64,000 nucleotides of DNA from Lithospermum erythrorhizon (taxonomy: Eukaryota > Streptophyta > Magnoliopsida > Boraginales > Boraginaceae): contig JADFUC010002427.1 of assembly GCA_019722365.1 (NCBI GenBank), positions 496,001 to 560,000 on the forward strand. The letters run 5' to 3'. Below are positions 11,700 to 26,229 of the stretch, piece after piece. Both the position numbers and the translations under genes were made by a program. Numbering within the stretch: position 1 is the stretch's first letter; each line of letters opens with the position of its first letter. Below the pieces are notes generated by a model. It did no database searches and had not been told where the DNA came from. It was given only the letters and a program-made list of their open reading frames with translations.

Positions 11700-12735
11700 C
11701 GCTGAGATCAAAGGGGGAGCCTAACCTAGAAGCAGTTGAAATGTTGGAGATGGTTTCGGACCTTGTTGCTAAAGACACTACCCTAAAACAGCATCCTAAA
11801 GTATCAATTCCTCATTCCACAGAAGTATTAAAGCCTGTAACGAAACCATCCGAGGGCGAATTTAAGGATGAGATCAAAGTCGCCACGAGGAGAACATTGA
11901 GCATTCTCCAGAAATATGAAGCTCCATTTGTTTTGAACATTATGCCATTTGATCTCCTCCAGCAGATGAAGATGGACTTCTCGTCACATGGGCATCTTCA
12001 AGATTGATGGAACACCGAAATTTGAAATTGATTTCACAGGCAATTCAGAGATAAATATTATATTTTGTGTATCATTTTTTATTTTTATTTTACAATGGCA
12101 TTTGTTAAAAATACATTTATGGTTTCTCCTTGCAGGTCAAGGACGGAATATTACACTCTTTCTGAAGTACCAAACATACTAAAGGGTTTAGCCGAAAAAT
12201 GGATTAAGGCAGCTTGTAGGTTTGGGGACTGTTCTCCTATAGAAGCAGGATCTTGCAGCAATTTAAGTGAAGCAATGAAACTTTCATATGCATTAAATTT
12301 GTTATACCAAATATCTGGACAATCAAAGTGTACTTTTGATAGTTTAGGATCTATTGAGTATCGTGATAGATCCCCATCCACTGCAAAATGTGTGTTTCCT
12401 GTAGCACTTAATAGGATTTGCAGTCGAAAAAACTTAATGATAAGGATGGACATAAATTTCAATAGCCACACTATAATACCGGACCCAAAAAGTTGGCAAT
12501 ATGATAATATTTAATTGATCTTTATTCTGTAGTCAGATGCGTTTTTCAATCTTGAATGAGGAGACAGAGTGCTAACCGATAAACCTTCAATGGTTTTACA
12601 TGAATGAATTGATTAAATCACAATAATCTTAAAATAAAAATTATTGCAGACGGGCCTTGCCACTAAACATCGTTGAATGCCTGATGAACAGTAATTTTGT
12701 GCAATTTTTCATCGGTTTCCACATACGAAGTTGAT
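11700..12735 (+). pseudogene. Multi-exon gene fragment of unrecognised family, frameshifted
   Basis: Several exon-like blocks follow each other. 11702-12050 is open (..EPNLEAVEMLEMVSDLV.. to ..QMKMDF), then continues in another frame as GIFKIDGTPKFEIDF, a frameshift. 12135-12514 is preceded by a TTGCAG acceptor and reads ..YYTLSEVPNILKGLAEKW.. to ..IIPDPKSWQYDNI. A block after 12532 (DAFFNLE, stop, GDRVLTDKPSMVLHE, stop) and one after 12648 (LPLNIVECLMNSNFVQFF) look like further exons. Composition and residue pattern look protein-coding, but stops interrupt it. I do not recognise the family. It starts about 45 bp after a Copia LTR, so it may be an old gene broken by that insertion or a captured copy. 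Confidence 0.5.
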
Positions 12736-13299
12736 TACCAGAGTATTATTGCTCGTATTCGATGATGATTCTGTTATAAAGTATGAGTTGTGTTTTTCTT
12801 TATTTTTGGCATTCTTAATTATTATATTACCGCTTATTATAATATTTTCTATTAATGGAAAATATGTTTTCTAGATTTAAAAAAATGCTCCTATATGATT
12901 ATAATTAATAAATTCTAGAATTTTTTTCTCCAAAATTACTCTTGATTAGAAATACTCTAGTTGGAGTTATCTACTCTCTATAATATGTGGAATAAGCTTT
13001 ACCAAATTTTTAGTACATATGTTATGAGCAATGCTTCATCGATTATATAAAAATCTTCGGCTTATCTTTTTGCCAGCCGGATAAAGTGTTTGATATAATC
13101 TGACTTTTGAGGGAATTTTTTTTAATTTCATCATAACAATAGAAGTAAGAATTTTTATTTTGTCACGATGAATTAGCAATTACACTCATGCTAAATTTTT
13201 TTTATGATAATTATTCAATTATAAATTGAAAAATAATTTTCTAATCTAAAAATTACTATTAAAGTAATATATATTTAATTATTATGTGATACACACATA

Positions 13300-13560
13300 C
13301 TCCCTCCGTTTTTATTTGTTGTTCACAACAATTTTCACATGAATTAAGAAAAAATTAAAAATTAGTCAAAATACATGAAAATGTGGAATGTGATAAATTT
13401 AAAATTATATCGTTGGTTGGTTTGATAATTTCATGAGAAAATTTAGTCAAAAGTACATTGAAAATGTAGAGGCTGACGTTATCTTTAGAGGCGATAAATA
13501 TTTTTGAAAGCAAAAATTTAAAAGAAATTTAAAGCGACAAATAAAAAAAAATGGAGGGAG
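13300..13560. mobile_element. Stowaway-type MITE
   Basis: The left end CTCCCTCCGTTTTTATTTGT and the right end, read on the other strand as CTCCCTCCATTTTTTTTTAT, form terminal inverted repeats. They are flanked by TA at 13298-13299 and 13561-13562, the target duplication of Tc1/mariner-derived Stowaway elements. Length 261 bp, no coding capacity. Confidence 0.8.
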
Positions 13561-13562
13561 TA

Positions 13563-15850
13563 TTACATTTCAACAATTGAAATAAAAAATGTCAAATTAT
13601 ATCTAATACTCTATTGATAGATTGTCAGAGTTTAAATTTGAATTTTTGACATATTAAATGTTAAATTCGAATATATTTATTTTTATTGTATAATATTTAG
13701 TGAAAATTATCAAATAATAATATTTTCAATGTACTTTAATATTGACATTAAATATTATTCAAATCAAACTTATATTTATTGATGAAGTCATAAAATTTTG
13801 TTAATTTAGAACACTTAAATCAAGCATGACAATCATTTAATATGAATGGAGTAATAGACTTAGTATATTTTTTCCAAGAAAATTTAATTTTTTTTTATTA
13901 TAATATATATAACATGTGTTAGTTTTATGATTAGAAATAAAAATATCTTTATCTATAAACTATGGATGTAATAATTAATTAGAGTTGAATTCAATATATA
14001 GAAAAGAATTTAAAAAAAAAAAAATCAATTTTCATTATTTAATATTGATTGGTAATTAGTATTAAACTAAACAATAAGAATATATTATCATAATATTTAT
14101 ATTAGTTTTTTTACTCTAGATAAATATAATTGATCGATATTATAGTCACCAAAATACATGCATGATCTATATATTATAGGTATATAATTAACTTTATTGA
14201 TGAACATTCGATATCTAATCGGTACTCTAAATGCTTATTTGAATACATGACCTTTTATATTAAAGTTGTTATTTATATTTGGATATTTTAAAAGTTTTCA
14301 TGCTCAGTAATAATGTCAGCATATATATATTATTGAGGTTTAACTTATTTATTAAAAATTATTACCCGCAGAGATATATTTTTTAAAAGAGGCGTGTAAA
14401 ATGTCTTATTGGTCAGTTTGATATAATTGATTTGGAGTATTTAGCGTTTGAACAAGAACATCTAATGTGTGGCCTCTTTGGTTGTTTTGCGTAGGTAAAA
14501 TTGAAGAATTTCATAAAAGATATTGAATTATTTATTTTTCTACAAATATTATTAATTGATGTGTTAGATTAAAATGTATTAAAATGAATACATAAATAAA
14601 ATTGAATAGTAGAAGCTATGAATAACATACTACTAATCGAGGAGACGTAAATCACTGCGTCTGAGAGAAACTTGCGTATATTTTACTACTTCATTAAAAA
14701 TGTTAGGGAGTCGATTGATAAGCATGTGACAATCGTGCATTCTTGGCGTAATAGTTATTCACAATATTTATTGGTTTGCTATTTTTTCTTGAGGAACTTA
14801 TAATTTTTTTTTCTTTTCTTAATATCGATGTGAAATTATAACTTCAATCTTGAACTTCATGATCTTTAGTTTTTGAAAAACAAATTATGAATGTAGCAAA
14901 AGAATTAAACTGTATGCATGTATTATATATATCCTTGTTTTCATAATCCTATTTGGAGAAATATTTCCACTTTGTGTTGGATGGAGTATAAATGTAGATC
15001 AATGTAAATATAAATGTATTTCTCCAATTTCGTGAGCGATATTGGGATTGATTTTATTGGATTAATTAAAATTATCAAATTGATAAACTCCATATAGTAA
15101 TTCTGGTTTTACTCACGCAATTTTGTATAAAATAAAATTATTGTGTCAATAAGAAATACATTATTAAAAGTCATAATTGATGGATATGGTTTTTCTATAT
15201 TTGTATAATATTATTTTCATTTTAAGTTTCATTATGTAATTATAAAATTATTCATAGTAGGTCACACACATACACTAGTATCTGATTTTATTTAATCGTG
15301 AATAAAATAAAACTACACTTTCGTAGAATGGTTTGAAAATTTGAGTATGGCCACACATTCGTCTCAAAGCTAATTTAGTCATGAGTTCAATTCTCACCAT
15401 GAAGGGAACAAGATTTTTTCTCTAAAAAAACAAAAACATTTGTCTCGAAAAATAAAAATTTTAACTGAATTAGAGGAGATATATATGTAATAATAGTTAA
15501 ACACAAAATCTAAAAATTTAACCATAAAAAATTTTATGACATCTCATTTTTTTCTCAAATACTGCAAACATTTTAATAAGTAATAGATCATAAAATTCAA
15601 TTACTAGATATCAATTAAGAATGATGAATTGTCATTTTTTGTAGTGTTATTCTTCATACTCCAAAATAAGACTATCCATCCCAACAAATCGGATGAGGAT
15701 GATAACGACAAATGACTAAGCATATGGGGCTTATGAATATAAGTGATTATTGATAATGCTAGAATCGTATAAAATAGTCTTGATAGATTTGTGAGGCATG
15801 GTGGGAGTTTTTTAATTTATAAGAAAATGCTCCCAATTGAGAGATCGTAG
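13563..15850. other. AT-rich intergenic spacer, no gene seen
   Basis: Very AT-rich, with long A and T runs. I see no reading frame of coding character, RNA gene or clear mobile-element end here. Confidence 0.6.
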
Positions 15851-15857
15851 AATAGAG

Positions 15858-15930
15858 GATTAGCTCAGGGGTAGAACCGGGGTAATTCTTATATCGAATT
15901 GAACCCGGGGTAATTCTTGTGTCGTTATTG
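15858..15930 (+). repeat. tRNA-like box A followed by a short tandem repeat
   Basis: GGATTAGCTCAGGGGTAG resembles a tRNA D-arm / box A. It is followed by two copies, 28 bp apart, of CCGGGGTAATTCTTRTRTCG (about 15878 and 15906). No anticodon or T arm can be folded, so this is a SINE head or tRNA fragment at best. Confidence 0.3.
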
Positions 15931-16766
15931 TTTTTCCTTTTTGTTGTCATCTCTGATTATAATTATCAATACGGTTATAGTTTATCATTTTAGAGATGGA
16001 GTCTAGATTTATTATAGTAGAATTTGAAGTACAACAAATTGAATTTAATAGCGATATAGAATTCATGACATATGCAACTATAGTTGATTGTTGTATTCAA
16101 AACAGGAAGATGATGATCTTTTAGGGAGTGCTGTGGGTGATTCTAGTGGCGAAATTAGAATTTTTATATAAGGGGCGGATTATTTGATATTATATTTATA
16201 AAGAAAAATATATAAAAATTTTAAGGAATGAACATGAATTTTTAAAAGGCATGTATAATTTTTAGAAAAAATATTTAATAAAATTAAAACTTTTGGAAAA
16301 GAAATTAGTGGAAGAGGCTAACAACTTAATAAAATAGTTCATAAAATGACTCTATGACAACTTATGATGGAAGAATAAGATGTTTTGAATTTTAATTTTG
16401 ATGTAATTTGGTCTTGAAATAGGAGGAGTACTATTATCAAGTTATATAGATTCACTCTGAATGTAAGATTTATCACTAGAGCTAAAAAAAAAATAGCCTA
16501 TGAAAGTGAATGTAAAGGATATATCATTGTTAGTTGCTCCACTAAATTAATGATTGGACGACTAAGGACTAACGGAAGAATTTATACAACTACATAACTA
16601 CATATCCTTCATGAAATTTACCATGTGAATTTTTTTTCCACATATCTCAATTCTTTCGACCACTACTAGTGCCATTAATCTTTGATACTTCCTCTACTTG
16701 TTTTTCTTATTTTTCCTCTGACTGAGATAAATTCTATATAGTTTTGGTTTTGTTACATGAACAGAA

Positions 16767-16841
16767 GCCCTTATAGCTCAGTGGTAGAGCGTCAGTCTTG
16801 TAAACTGAAGGTCCGCAGTTCGATCCTGCACATTAGAGGCA
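16767..16841 (+). tRNA. tRNA-Thr(UGU)-like gene, possibly a pseudogene
   Basis: A cloverleaf can be drawn. The acceptor 5' side is GCCCTTA, the D arm GCTC..GAGC, and the anticodon stem TCAGT/ACTGA with loop CTTGTAA gives anticodon TGT. The T loop is TTCGATC. Box A (TAGCTCAGTGG) and box B (GTTCGATCC) are well kept. Against a functional tRNA: the acceptor 3' side pairs at only 6 of 7 positions, the T stem has a C-A mismatch, and about three extra bases lie between the T stem and the acceptor strand. The nuclear-type promoter boxes are intact, so transcription is possible even if the product is defective. Confidence 0.6.
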
Positions 16842-16868
16842 TTTCTTATTTCTCTCTCACTTTTCCGT

Positions 16869-17230
16869 GGAAGAAACACCAAAGAAGAGTTAGCTCAAGG
16901 GCAATGTTGTGTCTTAAAATTAGGGGTGCTTGCTTGTATGTGGTTACTGTTTGGGAGGTTTTTGGCCTTGTACTGAGAAACTAGATAAATAGACGGTTTT
17001 TTAAAATGTCGAAAGCGCTAAAGCTGATCGATATATAAGCCAGAAAATGCACCACACATTTTTTAGATGAAGAAACACCAAGAAGAGTTGGCTCGAGGCG
17101 ATGTTGTAGCCGTTAGGGAGTGCTTGGCGTGGATTCTGTTTGGGAGGTTTTGGCTATTTTGAAGCCGTCAGAAGCATGGGCGGAACTTTTAAAATGTCGA
17201 GAAACCGTAAACTCATTCAATATATAAACA
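16869..17230 (+). repeat. Diverged tandem duplication of about 200 bp
   Basis: Copy 1 (about 16869-17042) and copy 2 (about 17069-17230) share GAAGAAACACCA, AGAAGAGTT-GCTC, CTGTTTGGGAGG and TTTTAAAATGTCGA in the same order, ending near ATATATAA. The copies are 200 bp apart and moderately diverged. No function is evident. Confidence 0.7.
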
Positions 17231-17745
17231 TGCGGTTTGATATTTTTGCATTTAGCGGTTTTTTCACGGTTTGGGCGGTTTGACAATTTCACTAAATTAA
17301 AAATAATATTTATTTTTTAAAGAGAAAGTCAACACAAAGACACTAATATTTAATTCTTACACTGATAGCAATCAACGATAAATATTTCAAAAGAATTCAA
17401 CAAGAGTAAAATAAATCGAATGAAACTCTAAAACTAAAAATAAATATAAATTAGTGGACAACGGCCCGATCCCAATATGTAGTTAATTATTAGAGTTTAT
17501 ACTTTTATAGTTTATACTCCATATTATTTATCTAATATTTAACTATAATAATTTTAATATATTTAGTGTTAAATGGCAGGTCGGTTCGGTTTGTGGCGGA
17601 GTTATTAAATGAAAAACAAAAACCAATCCAATTAAAAATTAATATAAAAAATCAAAACCAAAACCGAACCAAATATTTGAAAATTTGTCATAATGGTTCG
17701 GTTTGGTTTGATTTGGGTGGTTTTGGCCCACCACTGACCACAATG
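17231..17745. mobile_element. Possible non-autonomous hAT-like element
   Basis: Both sides are rich in GCGGTTT / CGGTTCGGTTTG and AACCAAAACCGAACC motifs, as in subterminal regions of plant hAT elements. The right side ends GGCCCACCACTG. No matching left terminus or 8-bp duplication was found, and there is no coding region. Confidence 0.35.
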
Positions 17746-17956
17746 TCCTATATATAATTATTTTGATTCCATTTATTGGGATAAAGGTTTGGTTCGATCC
17801 CCGAACCCAACTTATGCCCGTTGTTTTTGTAGTTGGTTGCAAAGAGTTTTGTTGAAGATGCCTTGAATCTGTATTTATGTTGCTGCATTTCTGACGATCG
17901 GGACTTTGATGGGGTATGTAAACCCAGGCTGATCTGATCGCGATACAAGTGAGGCG

Positions 17957-18080
17957 TGTCCATTGAGACTTGCATCGGGAGATGGCAAGTCCTTGAGCAG
18001 TCGATGCCGATCGCGTCTGAAGAAAGAAGGCTAGATAATGTCCATTGAGACTTGCGCCCGGGGAGATGGCCCAGTCCTTT
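17957..18080 (+). repeat. Direct repeat, 83-bp period
   Basis: GTCCATTGAGACTTGC followed by a GGGAGATGGC...AGTCCTT block occurs at about 17958 and again at about 18040. The surrounding 17750-18200 is less AT-rich than its neighbours and carries further short repeats (GGGACTTC..ATAAGT at 18117 and 18160). Probably a transposon remnant of unknown class. Confidence 0.6.
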
Positions 18081-18907
18081 TCTGCAGTATTCCACCATCG
18101 GTTTGACAAGGGGGTCCGGGACTTCTAATAAGTGCCGATGGGCGGTAAGTCCGGAGGTGGGACTTCGATAAGTCCGACACTAAAATGCAAGCGCCAAGAT
18201 TTTCTTAAGCCGAATTTTGGTTTTCGGTTTAGCGGCTATTACGTTGGGATATAAATATCTGTTGTCAATACGGTTTTTGATCGTTGCCAGCACAAATGTT
18301 TGATATAATATAGTCATATTCTTTTGGTTTAAGGTTTCTGAATAGCATAAAAATTATTTTATTCATTTAAGAGTTTAGTTTGCTCAAATGCATGGATTAG
18401 CATCCTGGTTATAGCGAATTCCAGTATTCTCTTGAGCCTTTTGATCATCTGCCGGGGTTTGGTTGCAAAGGTGCAATTCACAAATGGATAGGAAGCAGCT
18501 TCCTTGGGCCTCTGGAACTAATTATATACAGTGTACATTTCTTCCTTTTGTATGAATATTGGACCTATTAATCAACCAAATTTTGTCCAAAAAACAGCAT
18601 AAAAAAGTATAGAGTTATTTTTCCATCAATGCCATGAAAGATTTGTTCATTGTATTCAAGGAGAACAGGAACACATAAAGGAAAATGCAGAACACTTCAA
18701 AGATAAATGCTTAAGTATTTCAAGAATATGAATTATATAAAGGTTGTTTCATACTTTATATATGCTGATTCCTCCTCTATAAAAACCCACAGGGAATATT
18801 TATAATACAAAGATGAAAATCTCTAGATTCTCATTCAGTTTCCAAAAGAAATTTGAAAGCTACAGAGTGGAGGTCGGATGAAAAATGGTTGATATATTAT
18901 AATGATT
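18081..18907. other. Spacer downstream of the GapA gene
   Basis: No reading frame or RNA gene was seen. The part nearest 18907 is expected to include the 3' untranslated region of the minus-strand GAPDH gene. Confidence 0.5.
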
Positions 18908-20918
<2,011 letters not shown>

Positions 20919-20995
20919 ATTCCAGTAGTAACTCAAGAACCACCAAAATGGTTTTGGTTTTGGAAGCAGAGAAGAAATGTAATGGTAATGTGAGG

Positions 20996-21001
20996 TATAT
21001 A
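20996..21001 (-). promoter_or_regulatory. Candidate TATA box of the GapA gene
   Basis: Minus-strand CTATATACC lies about 80 bp upstream of the start codon at 20918, a normal distance for a short plant leader. Confidence 0.5.
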
Positions 21002-21803
21002 GTGAGTTGGAATTGGATTTCAGTGAGAAAGAAAGTGGATGAGATTATTGATCATAGCCTCTCAATCTTTGAATGGTTGTGGTTGTTTATGTGTGTCAAA
21101 TTTTTTTTTTCGCTCACTCTCCTTTTCGAAAAGTGTCTCCCTGTTATCACATGAATAAAAATATATATGAGTCGACCCTTTTATCCGTTTAAGTAGGAAT
21201 CTCTTAAAAGGGATTAATCCATGTTATTGTTGTGTCTACTCTTACTCTTTTATATACTTTCTTTTTACACTCTTTCTTATTGAAATTTTGCGATTTATTA
21301 TTTTAACTACTATAGTTGCTTGTCTAGATATATGCCACCTTCTTTTATCCAAGTTGCCAACATGTCAGTAAGACTATATTGCTATATGCTATTAGCCAAT
21401 GAGAGTCATCTACATCAGAAATTGTGGGTTAGATCAATAACAACCTATATCATGTTTATGTGGCTTCCATTGCCCTTACTTCAAATGGTGCCTGAATTTT
21501 GTTCATCTATCTTAAATACAGTGAACAGGATTTTTCCTGACAAGATTTATGCAACAGATACTTTTTGTGAAATTGCTGATAGTGTGATTGGATTTGGTTG
21601 TTTGATTGAATGAGTGGTCATTCTAGTACCATTAGTTTAATGAATTACTCTCAATATGAAGCTTGAGATCACTAGTTGACTATCTAGTACTCTTCAAGTG
21701 AGCTTGATATTACAATTTGAAATAAATAAAGAGGTTCAATGCATTTTAAAGGGAAAATAAGATAAAGAGACAACATTGATTTATGACAAGAAAAAATGAT
21801 ATC
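21002..21803. other. Spacer between the GapA promoter and the hydrolase 3' end
   Basis: It should contain the GapA promoter and the 3' untranslated region of the upstream hydrolase gene. A partial copy of the dispersed repeat lies near 21120-21200. The open frame at 21320-21613 matches nothing and has no splice or start support. Confidence 0.5.
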
Positions 21804-24423
21804 TTACATTCCTCTCCAAGCATGCTCTAAATCCTTACTGAAATCCACTTCTCTACCTAAAATAACTGTAGAATGGTCTGCGTTCTCTACAACACAAACT
21901 TCGGCATTTGCTACTTTCTTCTTGATGTTTATATAACATTCTAGTGGAACAACTTGGTCTTTCGTTCCATATATAATGTAGACTTTCACCCTCTCTTTGG
22001 TCAGCGATTCTAAGTATCCATCCATTAGCTTTGCTCCTCCGCATATGACATTATGCATCGTATGCCACGCAGAATGATGTGTGTGTTTTGTTATGTCAGT
22101 GATCCTATGATGCAGAACCCTGGAAGTAGAGAGAGAACCACTTAGTATTTGAAAATATTCATATTTCACAAATAATGTTGGATTTTTACCTTTGGCGCGT
22201 TATCAACTTAAAGATCCGTTCCCATGTTTGATGGTGTCGGCAGAGGATGTAACACACACATCTACCTAAATGTTCATACCAGGACATAAATGACGAACCA
22301 AATAACAATAGAGGCCATATGCGCCTAGCTGCTAGTCTTTCAAGTGCTGTTATGCTAGCATTCTCTTCTGAAGGAAAGTATGGCTACCAAATTCCACATC
22401 AAAACATAAGGTATAGAGTTAGTAACTAGTGCAGAACAGGATGAAAAATATATGTGCTTTGGTGATTTGCAACAGACATAGAAAAATATAAGCAATTTTA
22501 GTTTGTAATATGTTATAAGATTGTTACCGGGGCGATAAGCGTGACAGATTTCACAGACTTCGAGTATCTTGCAGCTAAAGCTAATGCTATCACACAACCC
22601 ATAGAATGTGCAACCAAATGAAATGAATCCAACTGAAATGGTTTGATTACTGAGTTCTCAATCATCTGCACGTGATCTCTCATGGTGTATAAGCACTCCT
22701 GTGGTTTCGGACTCTTCCCAAACCCCAACAGATCTACTGCAAACAGTTTGTAATTCTGTTTGATAGACTCAGATAGACTTGGGAAAATGGTATTTGTAAA
22801 CAATGAAGAGGATGCCATGAAACCATGCAAGAATATGACATTTTCAGTGGTTGTTCCTTTGCAATCCTCTGGAGCTGAAATAAGCAGTCCATTGTTATAA
22901 CTCAAATTTATTCGTTAAGCAAAAAGTAAAGTCACTGATTCAGTTTCATCAAAACAATATCATCAGTTGAAAATTGAGTTTCACATTAGACTCATTACCA
23001 CAATTAACCATATTGATTCTTGAGCTATGCTTGATAACTCGATAAGGGGGCAGTGAATGGGGGGTGATAGAGGAAGGAGAAAACGAGGGGAACACGGACG
23101 AGGTCGAGGAGCGAAAGGGAGGCAACTTTATTAAAAGTTTACCATTCCCTTTCCCTTCCCTTCCATTCCCTTCCCTTTCTTTCCCTTCTCAAACTCGCGA
23201 AGTGAAATTTCTCTTCACCCTCATCTTTCCCTTTCTCTGGTGCTTTCATATCAAAAGTAGACTTAAAGCATCCTCATCCATTCACCAGCATTATTTAGTA
23301 AGCAATATCTACCATCAAACTTCTACAAAAAACTTTTTGTTTATGTTCTAAGGAGTCAAAGATTTTATATACTCCGACTCTTGGATATAATGAAATATAT
23401 CAAAATGGTTCATTACACTATCTACGCTTCTTAGCTATTGTGGAGTAGTAAATATTGTTTGCACTCACTCTTGGGTCGATTTGAAAACATCCTCCCTGTT
23501 ATTACAGGGTAAAGTTGCGTCCTATCCAACCCCCTTTAGCTGCTTAGAGACATTAGGACATGTTAATGTTAATATATATATTATGCAGAATGCTCTGCAT
23601 CTAGACTCTAGAGTCGGTTTTCAACAGCTTTGATTTTCAACTCAAGTGATTAAGTAAAGAACAGATTGAACTACAAAAACAAATAGTTTAGACTAAATTT
23701 TATTGCACTCAACTACTCAAGTAATCCACATGTTATGAGATTGTGAAAAAGGGAAATTGATGGCATTAATTCACCTAAAGCATTAATCTTTCAACTCACA
23801 TAAACATCAAATTGTAACAAAAAACAAAAGAATGGTTTGCACTAAATTCCCTCTACATCCAAGTGACTACCTTGTCTACAAAGACTGTAAAAATCTGTTC
23901 TTTAACACAATACCAGTAAATTAAGTAAATTGGGAGCAATAAAATGGTGAATTATAAACTTTAATATACCTTTTTGTGGTTCATTGACAACAATATGAAG
24001 CCTGAGATCATTTCCATTATTCATCCACTCACCACAACTATCACAACCACAATCAGACCACCTACTCCTCCTTTCTGCACCCCCTACAAATTCACTTCTA
24101 TTAGCAAATCTTTTCAATCCAAGAAAATTAAGCAACCCCAATTGCCTAAAAACATTTTTCCTATTGTAAAGAGTTTCAGACAATTCATTTTCATAGTCCA
24201 CTTCAATACTCTCCTTTTTCTTGTCTTTTCCCTCTTCTTTTCCAATGCAATAACATGATGAAGCTTTCCCTTCCAATCTCTCATCAACCAATTTGTAGAA
24301 TATGCACATTAATATGTCCAAAAAATCAAGAAAAGTGAAAATTATTACACTTATGATTGAAATGAAGAGTTCCCACATTGTTGGAAGCCATTTTTGTGAG
24401 AGAAATGAGGTGAATTTGGACAT
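21804..24423 (-). CDS. BODYGUARD-like alpha/beta-fold hydrolase (cuticle biosynthesis family)
   Basis: BODYGUARD proteins are epidermal, extracellular alpha/beta hydrolases needed for cutin and cuticle formation; their exact substrate is debated. Four exons join in frame: 24423-23970, 22874-22528, 22383-22190 and 22119-21804, giving 436 aa. Residues about 17-44 are a hydrophobic anchor, followed by a Cys-rich stretch with RWSDCGCDSC, a family signature. The hydrolase part starts at NVIFLHGF (163-170). The expected triad is present: Ser242 in AHSMG, Asp386 in YGTKDQVVP and His414 in ENADHSTV. Other hallmarks are FAVDLLGFGKSPKP (196-209), SWYEH and HHSAWHTMHN. Length is slightly short of Arabidopsis BDG (about 470). 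The gene looks intact. It lies head-to-tail with GapA, with 885 bp between. Which BDG paralogue it is cannot be told. Confidence 0.9.
23143..23189. repeat. Pyrimidine-rich (TTCCC)n microsatellite in intron 1 of the hydrolase gene
   Basis: Imperfect repeats of CCCTTCC/TTCCCTTT over about 47 bp. It follows a purine-rich block (23070-23122) on the same strand. Confidence 0.8.
23347..23566 (-). repeat. Dispersed repeat copy B, in intron 1 of the hydrolase gene
   Basis: Same family and orientation as 20400-20662. Shared blocks run from CTCTTGGATATA through TCATTACACTA, TTTGCACTC and CTTGGGTCGATTTG to CTCCCTGTTATTAC and TCCTATCCAACCCC. Confidence 0.55.
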
Positions 24424-26229
24424 TGGAGAAGATGGATTTGATGACTGTGTCTTGTGGAGACATGTTCCAAATTGGAGGAATTTGTTGTAGATTTTGCAAG
24501 AAATGTGAGTTAAGGTACAAGATAGGCCACGTTGGTAATGTCGTTTCTTTCCAAAAACTGAAAGAGGTGTGGAAGATGGTAGACTATTAATGTGTTATTT
24601 TCCATAAACTCAAGTGACACCATTAGGTCGATCAACTAGTATAACCTCATACCCGCTCGATAATTGATAAAAAATTACATTCGAATATTTATTTGATTAA
24701 TTATTGAATCGGACTTTTGTAGAAAGTATTAATCTATATCGGAAATAATAGGATAATTATCAGATTCGATAAAATATATACATCCGATACATGTTAAATT
24801 CCGACCCGTTTATAGCTTTTTACATAATTTAATTTATATATTGATCGGATAATCCGATATCCACTTGATACTGGGCTAAACCACTCCGATTGTCATTCGG
24901 ACTCGAGTAAAAAAATTTACTCGATAACCGAAACAATCGGGTAATTACCCGACTCGAGTCAGTTGATACCTGCTCGAACCTCACTCGATAACATCACTAG
25001 ATAGTAAATCTATTTTTTGTGGATCGAGTCTTGATCATCTATTACATTTTGTATGATATTTAATTTTATATTCCGTTAAGATAATATCAATTGTTTAGTT
25101 AATTATAAAGATAAATCAAGACAATTGTCATAGTTTTCATGGAGTGTGATATAAACTAGGATTAATGGCAGAGACTATCACCTATGTTTACATGATATTA
25201 CCAGTCGATCAGCTATATTTCAAAATGATCTGGTCGATCACCTATCTTTTAAAAGTGTGCTACTTGCCTCTATCGTCAAAAAATCTTTTAAGTTGCCTTA
25301 AGTATGTCATGTGACTAGCGGCATGATTTTTTTGGAGGGGCATTTTTAGAAGATCATTTTAAACTTCTTTATTTATCTCCCTTCTTTCTTCTTTTCATTT
25401 GAACCGTCGTCAGCGATAGCATGCAAGATCTCATTCCGATGGAGGGTGGCTTCTGCTGCTTTGGATTTTTTTTTGACAATGTCAAAAATGTGGCATACGC
25501 CACAATATCTTTAATTTTGAGTTTCAGAATGTTAATTCATTTTTTATGTCGATTTCTGAGTTCCAATTGAAATGTTTTGGTTGAGTTTCAATTCAATTTT
25601 TCATATTAATTTCTTAGTTTCCGAATTTCAGTTCAATTTCTTCTGAACTTCTGAGTTTCTATTTCAAGTTTATGTATGATAAACAAAAGATGAAGAGGGT
25701 TGTTGTTGCCGCTCTGGTTGAGTTTCAGTTCAATTTTGGTAGATTCATTTCTTTGTTCCATTTCAATTCTTTTACGAATTTTTGAGTTTTAATTTCAATT
25801 TTGTGTATGATAAAACAAGGATAGAAGGTTTTAATATTATTGTTTACTTTTTATCTTATTCATTTAGTTGTAGAAGAAGTCAAATTGATGATTGTGTTGG
25901 TGGTGGGTTTGGATGATGGTGGTGAGGCTGGACAGTAAAAAGAAATCAAGAATCCAAAAATTTAGTAAACATAAGAACACAAGAAAGAGGAATCCTTGGA
26001 ATTGAAGGTCTTAGTTACACTCAGTTTAGTTTCTCCATAGCCATCTTCAAGGATGGCCAAGCTTACGTATTAAGACATCAATATGGCCGAGTTTGAATTA
26101 ATTTCAACAACATTTATTGCATTTGGTAGATGTTATTTGTTCTTGTAATAAAAAAAGTAAATTAATATTCAAACATCTATATAAAAAAATACATAATCTT
26201 CTGTAGCTCTAAAATATGCGAGAGAAGTT
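24424..26229. other. Spacer upstream of the hydrolase gene
   Basis: The first few hundred bases should hold the hydrolase promoter; no convincing TATA box was picked. At 24640-25010 the motif CTCGATAA recurs in both orientations, possibly a decayed DNA element. No gene is visible. Confidence 0.5.
25579..25830 (+). repeat. Diverged tandem duplication of about 115 bp units
   Basis: Copy 1 (about 25579-25693) and copy 2 (about 25717-25830) both run GGTTGAGTTTCARTTCAATTTT ... TCTGAG/TTTGAG TTTYTATTTCAA ... GTGTATGATAAA-CAA ... AGAGG/AGAAGG. The motif GAGTTTCA(A/G)TTCAATTT also recurs inside. Confidence 0.6.

Noticed and set aside
15858..15930. Functional tRNA gene
   Set aside because: Only a box-A-like stretch is present; no anticodon or T arm can be folded.
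23064..23351. 95-codon frame with low-complexity FPFPSLPFPSL
   Set aside because: It is a translation of the intronic TTCCC microsatellite in intron 1 of the hydrolase gene.
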